A DNA stretch of 64,000 nucleotides from Paramecium octaurelia. Lineage: Eukaryota; Ciliophora; Oligohymenophorea; Peniculida; Parameciidae. Positions 10,611 to 23,225 of the stretch are shown piece after piece; position 1 is the stretch's first letter; every line of letters begins with the position of its first letter. Location: NCBI GenBank assembly GCA_905182995.1, contig CAJJDP010000147.1:126555-190554 (forward strand). The letters are read 5' to 3'. The notes below the pieces were generated by a model. It was not told the origin of the DNA. It did no database searches and saw only the letters and a list, made by a program, of their open reading frames with translations. The position numbers and the translations under genes were made by a program.

Positions 10611-13600
10611 ATGAATTATTTTTCACTTTTATCGATACTATTTTTATTGCAAACTAAGTTAAGAGCTAGTGTGATAGAATTTTGGGAATATCCTATAATA
10701 TTAACTTCTACAAAATGTAATTAGAGCAACGAATTTCCTTTTGAAGGTTGCGTCAATTTTCATAGGGAATGCACGGCACTTATAAGTGGAGGTTGTACTT
10801 TTGTGATGAACGAATCAAGCCAAGTGTTATCTTATGAAAGAGATTTGCTAGATTCTGTCATTATCGATTCATTTGTCTAATACTAATATGAAATTTCTAG
10901 AAAATCATAATTGGTGACCTCAAATAAAAATTATTCATCTATTTGTGGGGATAATATACTTTCCGGTGATGAGGAATGCGAAGACAATAATAATTTCCCT
11001 TTTGATGGATGTTTTAATTGCTAATTTTAATGCGAAGAATAATGTTTAAAATGCGTCAAAGGAGTATGTCTTTAGAAAGATATATAAGTATACGATGATA
11101 TCCCCCTTATTCAACAAATCATTACAAAGGCTAGTTTTGAAGTATCATATAATTCTCACTTATTCGAAAAAGATGAAATTTCATGTATATTTAAATGTAG
11201 AATTTGCATTGAGAATTAATGTATTTTATGTGAGGATGGTTATTATTTGAATGACGTAACAAGATTATGTGAAACAATTTGTGGAGATTATATTCTTTAA
11301 GGACTAGAGGAATGTGATGACGGTAATTAAGAGAATTATGATGGATGTTCAGAATGTAAGTTGATCAAATATGATGAATGCAATCATGATGAGTACTAGT
11401 TTTGCTCGTTCTGCCATTATGGATAATGCCTAAAGTGCATAAGCGGTTACGTTTTACAAGATTCAATATGCTAAACATAATGTGGAGATGGATTAGTAAA
11501 TCCTGCTGAGAATGAAGAATGTGATAATCCTAACGATAAAGGGTGCATCAACTGTTAGATAGTTCCTGGTTATCTTTGTTATGGGCCTACTTTTTCTCTT
11601 TGTTAAACATGTGACTAAAATTGTGTATAATGTTCAAGCAAAAATAATAAACTGGTTTGTGAAAAATGCAAGGAGGGATACTATTCTGTTGGCAAAAACT
11701 GTGAGTTATGCGATTCTAATTGCATAACTTGTTAGGAATCTTCGTTTCGTTGTACATCCTGTTATAGAAATGATTGCGACTTTTGTGAATCTTATGCAGG
11801 ATTGTACACTGACACAGAAGTTAAGGCCTGCGTATCCAGATGTGGTGATGGGATATTAGTTGCTACCTCAGAGCAATGTGATGATGGGAATGAAGAGGAT
11901 GAGGACGGATGTGATTCTGCTTGCCACTTAGAAGGATAAGTTATTGATTATTCAAATTTTAAGCAAATCAAATCTTCTGGGTTTCATTCATTTGATTTTC
12001 AGATGGAGAGTGAAAATCGAAGGTTCTCTTTAGATTGTGAAGATGTTGTGGTTAAAATTGATTCTTATGATGCTAGTTAATTCGAATTTACTACAACAAC
12101 TAATTAAGATAATTGCAGAATTCAATTTAAATTCTATCAATCCATATATAAATACAATAAGATTCATGTTTAATTCACCTTTTAAGAAGCTAAGGCAAGG
12201 TTGTTAAACCCATCAGAAAATATAATTTCATTTGAAATCGAACCAGAAGAACTAATCATCAACAATGATAATCAATAAAATTAAGCTGATTCAATATCAT
12301 CTGCTCAATAATCATTCGGTTTGATATTCTTAATTTTGATTCCCATTTCCATTATTACAAACTTATTCGATTATTTATGGGCAGTTTTAGAAATTTTAAG
12401 TTGGATTAATAACTTTTATTTCTTGAATGTTCATTATCCATTTAATGTAGAAGTATTCTTCTTGAATTCAGATTGGACTTCCATAATTAACTTTCCAACC
12501 TATCAAGACCTAAATTAACCTGGTTGCAATTATTATTTCCAAGCCCCCTAAAGATTTGAGAGCAAAGGCATTAACCCTTTATTTTTAAATAATGCTTAGA
12601 TACCTTTCATGTTCATATTTTCAGCCATTGCAATTTATGTAATGATGAAATCACTTTTTCTATTATTGTTTTTTATAAAATCAAAATTGAATGAAAAAAA
12701 CAACATAAAAGAAAAACGCTTTAGTATATTTAATTTGGAAGGTAAAAACCATATTGAAAAATAGAAGACTTAATTAAATGGATTGAAAATGAAAAATAAA
12801 GAGTAAAAATTTTTAGATACTTTGATAATCCAATGCAATTCAATTTAAAAAGAGCTTAGAAAAAAAGTAAAATAAACTATTTCATTATGTCTCCTAGATA
12901 TAACTCTAGCAATTATGTTATAAATAAATTATGCTGAAAACTTATATCATATCATAGTTGGCATTAATTAGCTGCTCGCAGTGGTTTCTATTAGTCTTAT
13001 TCTATTCCACTTGCATTAGTCTTATAAAACAATAAATATTCACAAATTATTATCAGAGAATAAATAGTTCAAAGAAAAGTATGAAATATACTATGAAAAT
13101 GTTAATACTGATTCTGCCTTTGGAGCTAAATACAAGTTTTTTGGATTGTTAAGAAAAATATTCTATATATTCTTTACAGTATACTTTTATAATTAACCAC
13201 TATTGCAAACTTTGTTTTGTTTTGTTGCAAGTAATTTTGGACTTGCTTTGATTTTATATGAGAATCCTTACAAAACTAAAGCGTAATTTACATTTTAATT
13301 TATCTCGGATCTCAGCTTAAGTTCAATATTGCTTATAATTGTACTATTCGCTTTTAATGATTAAACCCAGATCGAGTATATTGAAACCCATAAAGTAACT
13401 TTTGGATGGATCATCATAGCATTTGTAATATTAACATTATTTGTTGAAATAAGCGTACTATTTTACTAATTAGTGATATCGTTCTATTCAATTTTTAAAT
13501 TATTGAGAGGATGCATTCTTAAATTGTCTAAGAAAAAAGAAGAAACCGATCCAAGTGTTATAGATAAAGAAAGTTAGGAGGAAAATTAGAATTCGCATTA

Positions 13601-13703
13601 ATAAAATAGGAGTGAGCCAGTTGGGCTTTAATTAGAGTTTTAATAGAAGTAGATGTCAACTAGCTAAATAAGCTAAGCTATTCAAGTTCCCTTAAACATA
13701 TGA
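10611..13703 (+). CDS. Large cysteine-rich multi-pass membrane protein, 1,030 aa
   Basis: One intronless frame. It has a signal peptide (MNYFSLLSILFLLQTKLRAS), then about 430 residues of Cys-rich repeats of the growth-factor-receptor/furin-like type. These include Myxococcus-type repeats such as CGDGILVATSEQCDDGNEE. A non-Cys domain follows, then several hydrophobic segments from about residue 565 (LIFLILIPISIITNLF, FMFIFSAIAIYVMM, and others), and a charged Gln/Ser-rich tail. The layout is common among ciliate surface proteins: a large extracellular sensor-like part with a C-terminal membrane bundle. Ligand and role are unknown. The start is the only ATG giving a signal peptide. Confidence 0.85.
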
Positions 13704-13974
13704 ATGTTAACTAATTTTATAGCTTATAACACTATTCTCATCCATTTTATTAATTTATTATTTTAGTCTTAAAAATCTGAATAATAATGTCTGGATTTCA
13801 ATATTTATTTTTTTATTAAAATTATTAATAAAAGATTTTGTATAAAAAAGTGTTCTTATATGCAAAATGTCTTAGACTGGATGCATTTCGATGTTTATTA
13901 ATCATTAGTAAATAATGAAATTAATCAATCTTATTAATTTATGATAGTAATAACATAATTTATTTAATTAAAAT

Positions 13975-14828
13975 ATGGCAACATTTTAAGAGAGGTTTAA
14001 GGGGAAAACATCAGTGATGGGTAAAAATGGATTAGAATCTGTATTGAATACGTGTCAATAGCCCATCAAGAAGGAACTTGATTGTATGATTATCAAATAA
14101 TCAAGATCAAAATAGGCCACCTCCTCCAATGTATTAGCCCCTCTAACAACAAACCAATATTTAAATATCTCCATCAAAAATTTAATACAGCAAACATACA
14201 AAAAACCAAACCCTATTTCAGTATAACCCCTATATTGGGGAACAATAAATATTGGACTCTCTTCAATACTTAAGTCAATAATAATACTTTCAGCCAATCG
14301 CCAACTATCAAGTAACAACAGAACCACAGAAAAAAGAAGATAATCGATCAAAATCAGCTAAATAATAAGTAGAGTCTGCAGATGAATCGAAACGCTACAA
14401 GCCATACACTATACATGATTATGAGATTATGAAGAAGACTGCAAATGCGAAATTGGGAGGCTTGGGGCCAAATCTAAGCGGAGAGGAGTGGGCAAAAGAC
14501 AAAGAAAAAGCATTAAAGCGTTAAGAATTTGCAGAATAAGTAAGATAATTCAATTCAACTAATATTGTAAGTACTAGAATAAAAGAGCCTAAGTAATCTG
14601 AACCTAATGCAAGGTAGAAATAATATATATTCAAGAACTAAAGCTATGGATTTTGCTAGAAATATCCCAAAACCCTAGGCAAGAAAGAAAGATGAATAGA
14701 CATTTAAAAGTGCTCCAAATAAACCTACAGATAACAATAATATTAGCAAAGATCCTTTTGATGATGAAATTGCTCGTCTTGAGAAAGAACACTTAAAATA
14801 TCTGAACTAATTGGATAAAATGAAATGA
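13975..14828 (+). CDS. JHY (C11orf63)-like ciliary protein, 269 aa
   Basis: Two 22-nt introns give 270 codons exactly. The N-terminal half is Pro/Gln-rich and low complexity. The C-terminal half carries DYEIMKKTANAKLGGLGPNL, then EEWAKDKEKALKRQEFAEQV, then AMDFARNIPKPQARKK. This trio (DY...KLGGLGP, charged helix, FARxIPKP) is what I recall from vertebrate JHY, needed for motile cilia organisation. The assignment is from memory of those motifs and should be tested. The next gene starts 24 bp downstream on the same strand. Confidence 0.6.
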
Positions 14829-14852
14829 ATTTTATTTATATATAAATAACTA

Positions 14853-16505
14853 ATGAGTCTTGAAGAATTTGATGCCTTCACATCCTTGAAAGCCTTGAGA
14901 GACTTGAAGAAGTAGATAGAAGCAAAGGCTCAAGTAGATCAAAAATCTAGAGTTGCATTACAATACATACAGAAAGCATAACCATTGAGTTAATATGATT
15001 TAAGAATGCAATTTCAACATTGGCTGGCAAAGTTAGGGGATCTGAGCACTAAGCAAATTGCTTATACTAATATATTTTAATTGGTCTAATAAAATCAATC
15101 TTAACCGAATCTATAATTATTGATTACTTGTCTGCAAACTCCAATCAATGGTAAAGGAAGTGAGAGCATTGTCAAAACTATCAACATTATTATAGGTATT
15201 TATGGAGATACGATTACTGTTACAGATATTTACAAATTTATCGAAATAATACTCAAATACTTTAATGTACATAAAATGATCATTCCTAGGATTCTAACAA
15301 TAATGTCCAAATGGCAATCAGTGAATGTTGGTCAAATATTTACATTAAGAACATCTCCAAAAAGCCTGTTCAATAAAGGGTCTTATTGATGTATTCCACT
15401 CTCAGTTAATTGATTGGATCTGGTGGTAGTAGACAAACATAGGAAACTGCTACCATAGTTTTGGCATAATTATTTGAAACATTAACCACTGCTTAGGATT
15501 TGGCATTCATAAAGGATGTTGTCAAAGATTATCTAGGGATTTATATAGTATTTATTAATTTAACTAGAAATAATAAATAGATCACTCTGGATTTTATACC
15601 ATTATGTTCTTTATTATAAAGACATTATAAATTTAAAGTTTTACAAGTCAGTAAATTCAAGTCATTGATAAAACACTTCAAGGAATTAATAATCTAAAAC
15701 TCAATTACAGAGTAATCAATTTAATTTGATAATATTGTAGACAAGAGTAGGAGCCTTAAATCTAATGAAATTAATTGCTTCTTAGTATTAAAACTCCAAT
15801 TTCAAAATTGCCTTAGGAAATTTACTTGAATAAGTTATCATCGTCTTAGAAGATTCTACTAGGGATAGAGTAATTGCAGTTTAAAATGCAGCTCGAGCTG
15901 CTTTAAAGGAATGGATGAGACTCAAACTACAAATTGATTGCGAACTAATACCTAATCCTGTTTCACTTGATCAATCTCCTGGTTTCTTGAAAAAATAAAG
16001 TGGTACTGGAGGAGGACAAGTATATGTAAATCAAAAAATACAAACCTAATAACAATTTAAATAAGATATCAAATAAGCCTTGATTGAGGATCAATTTGAA
16101 AACACTGTTGATTATTCTAATATTGTTCATGAGCCTAATCTTAATGTATGGCAAAAGGCTATGAGACTTCAATAGGATGGGCTATTGGAAGATGCTGTTG
16201 AATTGCTACTTCATGAAGGTGATGATCTATATTTAATCAGATTTTTGATGAGCTACAAAAATTACTCTTAATTGTTTGATCTTCTCCCAAATTCCTTGGC
16301 ATTGAGACTGATTGACACTTTGGTATTAATCTTAGAATCTGATTTTCTCAATATCTTGTGTTTAGATTTCATTCAGTAATTTATTGACTGCGGACTGGGC
16401 GACTGGTTTAAAGATACTGACTTTACAGATTACTTAGAATATAATACAGAGCAAAACTTGCCCTCTACTCCCTTGTGTAAGAAAGTTCGAGACTAATTGA
16501 AATGA
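14853..16505 (+). CDS. TOG/HEAT-repeat microtubule protein of the TORTIFOLIA1/SPIRAL2 type, ~525 aa
   Basis: Starts MSLEEFDAFTSLKALRDL and forms helical HEAT repeats. A typical TOG turn is TRDRVIAVQNAARAALKEW. After a Gln/Gly-rich linker there is a C-terminal helical domain (QKAMRLQQDGLLEDAVELLL, GDDLYLIRFLM) like the C-terminal domain of plant SPIRAL2/TORTIFOLIA1. Introns of 20 and 29 nt are clear. A third, near 15330, is either 23 or 29 nt; both keep the frame. Expected to bind microtubules. Its place directly after a JHY-like gene suggests a cytoskeletal pair, though not proof of co-function. Confidence 0.7.
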
Positions 16506-17521
16506 TTATTAATCAATATTAAATTAATTTTCCTTTCAATGGAATAGTAAAACCAGTCAAGCAAAAATTCTCAAATCAACCAGATCTTATAAGTATTATT
16601 ACATCTTCTACAGGAACCAATATCGATTTCCTCCTCTGACGACTGTATTGAGATGAAACCACAAGCATATAAAGGTTATAAATTTACTATTTAGTGAGCA
16701 TTCTAAAACATAAATTAAAAAAAAAGTAACAAAACTATTCGCTAGCCAAAATTTTATTCGGATTTCGATTTGATTTTCAAAAAGCCACATGTTTACATTG
16801 CAAATAAGAAGGCCACATCAATTGTTGTCAGATTAATTTCCCTATTGATAATATTTATAAAAATGAGTGACCCTTTAGTCTATATAATTATTTAAAGTGG
16901 CCTTCTCATCTTACATTCACAGCATTATCTTTTTATTATGTCATTTTTTAAGCCTTTAAATATTATCAAATAATTTTTTGTAAAAATTCCTCAGAAATTT
17001 CTACAACATCATTGTCTAAAAGTTCTAGAGCTGTTTGTATTGCTAATTCTATTGATTTAACTGGAGATATTAGAGCTAGATCAGCTCCTAAAAAATAATT
17101 CTAGAATCTTAATTTAATTTGTTATTCGCAATTGCTATTCGTATGGTATACTCAAAAGGCTATTATTTTCTAAGATTAAGATGAAGCATCATAGGAATTA
17201 GGATGAAAGGATGTAAAATTCTTATTTGTTCCCGATCCTGTGAATAATAATTATTTAGCTTCAAGTAGATATGCAACTAAGTATATTATGAATTTTAATT
17301 TAGAATATCTCACTAAAATTTTTACTTGTATGACTAGTTAAATAATAATTCTAATTTATTTTGGATTAATTGCTTTGCTCTTTAATAAATAGTCTTAAGA
17401 ATGCTGTTTTAAGAAGAAATTAAACTCGAGATTATCTAGATAATTGACTTTTCGAACCAAACCTATCGATAGTGGAGAAAAAATACTGATAATTGAAAAA
17501 GAATTTGCAGAATAAATTTGA
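16502..17521 (+). pseudogene. Decayed gene for a membrane protein
   Basis: Begins with an ATG overlapping the previous TGA (MIINQYQINFPFNGIVKPVK). It breaks near 16640 and resumes around 16735 in a frame with CLHCKQEGH, then continues to a TGA at 17519. Two in-frame TGA codons (16868-16870, 17204-17206) interrupt an otherwise coding-like frame. Both sit where Trp would be plausible (NE-x-PF, ELG-x-KDV). Near the end there is a membrane segment (IIILIYFGLIALLF) followed by a basic tail. A TGG-to-TGA decay is the simplest reading; no introns remove the stops. Family unknown. Confidence 0.55.
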
Positions 17522-17613
17522 TATAAAAGGGGTTTATCTATAAAATAAAATATTAAATTTAAGATTTATTAATAAAATCATATGAATATATAAATGAAAA
17601 TCAAAAAGAGTAT

Positions 17614-18021
17614 TCACATATTAACAAATTTAGACTTTTAAAAATGAACCTTCTTTTTTTGTCTTTATTAAACCGATTTTTGACTTATCGTTTTTAAAGA
17701 ATGAGGTTTTCTGAGAATACCTTTTTTATGAATTTCTGTTTTATTTATTGAGAAATCTAAACTATTTCTTTATGTGTTTTAAGATTCTGTTCTTTTGTGA
17801 GAATCTTCCAAAAAAGACTCACCAGAATCGGATGGCTATTCTTCATCAATGAACTCCTTAGATTATTATACTAAAAATTTAGAAATTTCCTGTCTAGTAG
17901 GGCAATGAGTATAGAGTTTAGCATTGCATTAAAATGGGTAGGCTCTAAGTTCAAAGCGATCTAATATTATTTGAGGTGATAATTCTATGGATTATTGATT
18001 CAAAGAGCAGGCAGTTCCCAT
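17614..18021 (-). CDS. Small predicted acylated protein with PP1-docking-like motif, 135 aa
   Basis: Intronless frame starting MGTACSLNQQ. Gly2 and Cys5 fit dual myristoylation and palmitoylation. The body is Ser-rich and acidic in the middle (EEQPSDSGESFLEDS) and basic at the C-terminus (LRKPHSLKTIS, then KKKVHF). KVHF fits the [RK]VxF docking pattern of protein phosphatase 1, and several Ser/Thr precede it. No known fold. A membrane-tethered PP1 regulator is a reasonable guess from the motifs alone. Confidence 0.6.
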
Positions 18022-18055
18022 TTTGAGTTTATGATTTTAAAATATAATAAAATAT

Positions 18056-18232
18056 ATGAAAAAACCTGATGTTAGTTAAATGGATAAAGATTATTATACT
18101 GGTAATTTCAAATTTCGTAGTGAAAAGTCATTTTCAAAATGCTTGTTTGATTTACTGTCATTTAAGTTATATGATATTTTGGATGTTTTTATTTAATAGG
18201 AAATTAAGGATTGCAATAATTATTAATATTGA
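18056..18232 (+). CDS. Possible small protein, 58 aa
   Basis: ATG-to-TGA frame (MKKPDVSQMDKDYYTGNFKF...) divergent from the acylated-protein gene, 34 bp away. The composition is plausible, with charged N-terminal half and hydrophobic middle. No family is recognised, and a frame this short can be open by chance. The rest of the 18022-18405 gap shows nothing. Confidence 0.3.
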
Positions 18233-18405
18233 AAAGGTATAAAAATATATTATTTTATTTTCTTGTAGAGAATTAATTACAAACATTTTTATAAGCTGTT
18301 GAAATTATAAACGCATCAATAAATGTAGATTGGTTAAATGATGATGTGATATTTATTATCATAACAAAAAGATAATTTTCCTTTGATTATTTAATATGAT
18401 TCATA

Positions 18406-19098
18406 TCAATGATGATGGTGATGAGCTTCAACTTATCCATGTCTTCTAGCTACAGCTTGTCTAGACTCGGCTTCAACTCTTTCTATATATGTCTTGCCTT
18501 CCAAATTCATGAGTTGGATGTGTTTATTTTATTCTTCATAAGTCTCCAATAGTTCAGTTGCGAAACTCTTTTCCCCTGGAGTCATCCTTTACATACCCAT
18601 ATCACCTGTAATGCCTAGGAGAATAAAAATGAAGGGAGTCCTTACTTAGGTCTAAGAAATGCTTAACTAAGAAGGGTCTCTCTTATTACACCTTTCTTGA
18701 GTAGCTGACTATAGGGTTTTTCAAATAATCTGGTTGGATGTTCCAGAATCTGGCTTCATAGAATACTTCATATGTGAAAATAATTGCTGCGAAAGCTGCA
18801 ATTATATATTTCGAATCTAGTATCAAATATTTAATGGCATTTTAAGCAGAATTCAAATATCCCTCATCTACAGATCAGATTAATTAATTACTCTAATTGA
18901 TAAAGTATTCAGGCATCACTCCACAATAAAACCATAAATTTGTATCGAAAACATCCATCTACATTGATATAAATAGATGCATACTCTTCTTTTATGTTGA
19001 TATCCAATTGTCAGGGGTACGTCTGGTCTATCCCAACCATGACCACCTCTAATTGCAATACTTCTTGAGGCGCTTCTTCTTAAAATCACACTCAACAT
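18406..19098 (-). CDS. Probable mitochondrial membrane protein, 203 aa
   Basis: Three introns (26, 24, 31 nt) give 204 codons. The N-terminus MLSVILRRSASRSIAIRGG is Arg/Ser-rich without acids, like a mitochondrial presequence. A single membrane segment (KYIIAAFAAIIFTYEVF) follows near the middle, then an amphipathic charged C-terminal half. The protein ends in five consecutive histidines. The size and single membrane anchor suggest an accessory subunit of a respiratory complex, but I cannot name it. Confidence 0.65.
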
Positions 19099-19185
19099 TT
19101 TGATAAATAATTTAATATATATTTTTCATTGCTCAATAAAATAGAGTACTATCTATAATAAAACTCACTTATATAAAAAATCTAG

Positions 19186-22100
19186 TCAATAATCAATTTA
19201 TCTTTATGGTAATTTATTGAAGATTAGTTAATGCTATCCGCAAGGCTTACCATTTCTATACTCTCCTTGAACTACCAAATCTTGGCCTGTTTGATGATGA
19301 TGTATGGCCTTAACATCCTTTCCATGTTGAACATCATTTTAGAACTCTCCTTCATACGTAATTGTTTTCTTTTCTTTGTTCTTTAAGGTTAATCTTCCTT
19401 GTCCTGCTCTCTTATTCTTCTTCCAATCTCCCTCATACTCAGATAAATCTTTATAAATCTTCTTTCCCTTTCCATGAATATAGCCCAATACAAAATCTCC
19501 TTCATAACGATCATGATCATCAAACTGATACACTCCACATAATCCTTCTCTTTTTGGCTAATACCACTTCAATTTTGCTCTCCCGTGCTTGACTTGATAT
19601 TGCTAATGATAATATCCAACATATTGGGTTAACAAGCCATCGTCATTCATCTCCAAAACTTATCCCCAATAGAATTTGCCTTACTTAAAAATACCCTTGT
19701 ATATAGATGAAACACCCTCCTTTCTTAATATTCCCATTCCATCAGGCTGATCATTAAGGGTTTATCCTTTATATTTTTAACCTTAAAAATCATAAAACTT
19801 GGTTATCCTTTTTGTGCTCTATTGTGAATACTTTTAACAATCATCAGGTATAATATCAGTAATTTGATAGCTTGTTGAAGATTATTAAAATCCTCTTATA
19901 TATTAATTTTTTGAGAAAACCTCCCCATCTTCTTCTTCTCCCAATTATTTCATGACATGCATATATGCATCCTTAAATTGCTATTCATTCGATGGATTTT
20001 TCTACTTTTCTGAGATAGAAATTTCAATCTTTTTGCTGTCTGCCTTTTTCTTATTATCCTTTTTTAAGAGATCAATCTATTATTGAATTGATTTTTGTTA
20101 TCTTTGTGGAACTTTAAGCAATAAATCTTCTAAGGCTGCCTAGTATTTCTTTTTTTAATCATCAGTTAACTGCATCAAATCATTAGTTAATAATAATTTA
20201 TCATACGATGGATCTTGTAAAAATGCAGCCAATTTTTTTTAAATTGCTTCTTCTTTCTCTTGTTTTTAGAGTTCATCTAGTCTACGTTAAATTTCTCTTT
20301 GCTAAATCAATATTTTATCCCCTTATCTTTTATCTTTGGGCATAATTTCTAATAAACGTTGGTATATTTTAAGTTCCTCTTTATTCAGTAAATCAATCTA
20401 TTGTTTTTTTAATAGATTTTGCATATTTGGATTCTATTTGAATTTTTTCAGATCATCCTTTACTTCTAGAAGTTTATCTATCTTATCTGTAAGAATTTTA
20501 GTGCCCTAATTTCTCTACTTTACTCTTTTTAGTTCTTCTTCATTTAATAGATTAAGCAGAAGAGGATTTTTTTCAATTTCCTTGTTATCAATATTGTGAA
20601 CAACTTATTACTTTTGTTAAATTAAGTCTACAGTATCGTTAACATCCTCAATTAATTTTAGCATGTCTTATTCATTTTGGTTACTGATTTCTGCTAGAAA
20701 TTATTGTACTTGAATTTATTCTTAAGGTTTTAGGTCATGATCAAAAATTTCTTGAGGATCAGTTATATTTTATACTACTTTGGACAGAATTTTTTAAATC
20801 AATTTCAAATTATCTATTACACCAGGTTACTCTTGATCTGATAATTGTGTTACTCCTTCTTATAATATTTTCTTGATTACGTCTAAGGAATAGGGATTAG
20901 TTGGTATTTTACCTCCATCTGGTTTTTCTTAAATATAATCGTCAATTTAACTGATTGGCTAAAATTGTCTATCATTTTTTCCAATTTATATTAAGCTTTA
21001 CCTTTTTTCTTTTTCCACAAAGCCTTTATCATTATCATCATTTTCAGAAATTTGAACCAACTTGAAATCTTCGTTATTTAAGTTATCATAATCATCAGTT
21101 TATTGTAAGATAGGCACTAGTGGTTTCGTGATTTTGGCTAGATCTCTAATTTCCATAATTGGAATCCCATTTTAGTTCGCATTGAGAATAATTAAGCTCC
21201 CTTTTTAAGGGATAATTTAATCTGGCATTTTTTTATCTTTTGGATCGACTTATATTAAATTAGCTTCTTCTTGCTGATCAGGTTTAATTATTTCCTTATT
21301 AGGTTGATTTTAAATTGGAGGTTTGTATTAATTGTCTTAATCATCTATTTCCAATAAATCAATGAATTTTTTATGTGGTTATAATTAATCCTGGGACCCT
21401 ATAAATCTTCCTGTGTTATTTGGATTATAATTCGGATCTTCAAACTATAATAAATTATCAGGTTGTAAATTAGCAATTTAAAAGTTTTCGAAAGTATTGA
21501 TAAAATCACCTCCTCCCCCTCCATAATAATCACCTTTCTCCTTAAAAGCATCTAGATTTTGAGCCTCTAAAAATTAAAAATTTGAAGTTTGATTTTACGG
21601 AAATCGTGGTGAGTTATTCTCAGAATCTTTGTCTACAAAATCGGCCACTGAAATAATTGATAAAGGATTCAATGATTTATTTTTATTTAATTCTAGTTCT
21701 ACATTTGGGTCATTTTAGACAATAGAAGGACGTCCTTCTTTAGGTTTATCTTAGACTTTTTTCAGTGAAATTTAATTTTGATTTTCATTGTTGTTATAAA
21801 TCTCTGATTGAATTGGATAATGGGGTTTAGTGCCATTAAGGGGTGGAGGTTCTTAAAAGTAACTTCCTTGATTTTATTAATTTAAGATATCATAATTGGT
21901 TATCATAATTGTATTCCTTTTTTTAGTGTCATCTTTTGGTGCCTCTTTATCTTAAAATCCAAAAATCATTTGACCATTTTAAGCGACATCATATTTTTAG
22001 GTTTAGGGCTTCTATCTGCCAATACCCGCTTAACCTCCTCTTAGGGGAGGTAATAGATTGGGCACTTGAGTTAGGTTATTTGGTTTGTTTTCTGTATAGC

Positions 22101-23208
22101 CAATCACATCAATTTGATAAGTGGAACTAATAACACTGGAGGCATCATCATCATATTGTTCTTCAATTTTTTTGATTTCTTTTTTGTCAAGGAAATAATT
22201 TTCAGGTTTATAGGATGGGAAATAGGTATCTTCAGGTTCGAGGTCAAAAATCTATTTGATAGTAAAAGTTGACTCCATAGAGGAGGATTCGCTCTTAACC
22301 ATTTGTTTTTACTTAAGAAACTTCTGATAAACTGATTCTGGGTCTATCTTTTGGATGACTAGAGAGTGAATGACCTCGGAGTAGATGCCAGCTGAGAATT
22401 GTTTGAGTTTTTCAATTTTCTGGAGCAGCAATCCGTTGTTTAATCCGTAATAATCGTGTAATTTATTTGGCAAGATTTGATTGTTTTCAAAAACTTGCAT
22501 CATCATCATGGATAGAGCCCAAGTATCAATCATTTTTCTAAAGCTTTTATTGGACATTTCAACTTTTAATTTTTCCCAACTCTCCTCTCTAAAGTCTACA
22601 TTGTCCTCTGTCATGATGATCTAATACTCTTGGGGGTAGAAGAATATTAAATTATTCTACCAATCTTTTTCAGCTGAAGCCGAATACTATTTTAGAAAGT
22701 TTTGGTAGTTAGTCCTTGCACTTCCGAAATCCGTGATTAGAACTTATTTATTCTTATACAATATATTGTTTGGCTTCAGGTTCGTGTGTTCGAATTGGGA
22801 CTTGTGCAAGATACAAGTGATTTGTAATAATTATTCGAATATCTGGGTCTGTTCTTGAAAACTAACAGAGTTGTTGTTCAAATATTGAAATAAGGGTTCG
22901 ACATCGTCCCCACAATCATACGTAATGTAGAGATTTCTCTGATGGTTGATAGTTTCGACTGTGTAATTAAGAATGGTAAGAACTTTACCAGGGTACATGG
23001 CTGAGAGAGTTCTTTAATGTATTAGTTCTCGTGTGATGCTTTCCTTCCAAGTAAGCCATGCTTTTTTGGTTTGAAATATTTTTTTCTTGGTTATCTTATT
23101 GTCCTTGGTTTTACATAATTCAGTGAAGAGACAAGTCTTTGGCAATTTTTAGAGGGGTTCATGAAGTTATTTGAAGGTCTAAATAGTTATTTGGAAATTA
23201 GTATTCAT
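19186..23208 (-). CDS. Pseudokinase fused to C-terminal MORN repeats, 1,340 aa
   Basis: A single intronless frame of 1,341 codons. Residues ~1-300 are kinase-like: a poor N-lobe, the catalytic loop HTNLKPNNILY in place of HRDLKPENIL, then ITDFGSAR. The catalytic Asp is Asn, so phosphotransfer is not expected although the DFG Asp remains. Residues ~300-1,100 are low complexity and coiled coil, rich in Asn, Gln, Asp and Lys. The last ~200 residues hold about five MORN repeats (YEGDFVLGYIHGKGKKIY, YEGDWKKNKRAGQGRL), a module that binds membranes or cortical scaffolds. It is divergent from another pseudokinase gene, 17 bp away. Likely a scaffold at the cortex. Confidence 0.85.
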
Positions 23209-23225
23209 CGCAATTTAATAAAAAT
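23209..23225. promoter_or_regulatory. 17-bp gap between two divergent pseudokinase start codons
   Basis: The facing ATGs leave only 17 mostly A/T bases for a shared promoter. Inference from positions; no motif is identifiable. Confidence 0.4.

Noticed and set aside
14055-14351. 98-codon minus-strand frame with hydrophobic stretches
   Set aside because: Antisense to the JHY-like gene's Pro/Gln-rich exon; its hydrophobicity comes from complementing Gln/Asn codons.
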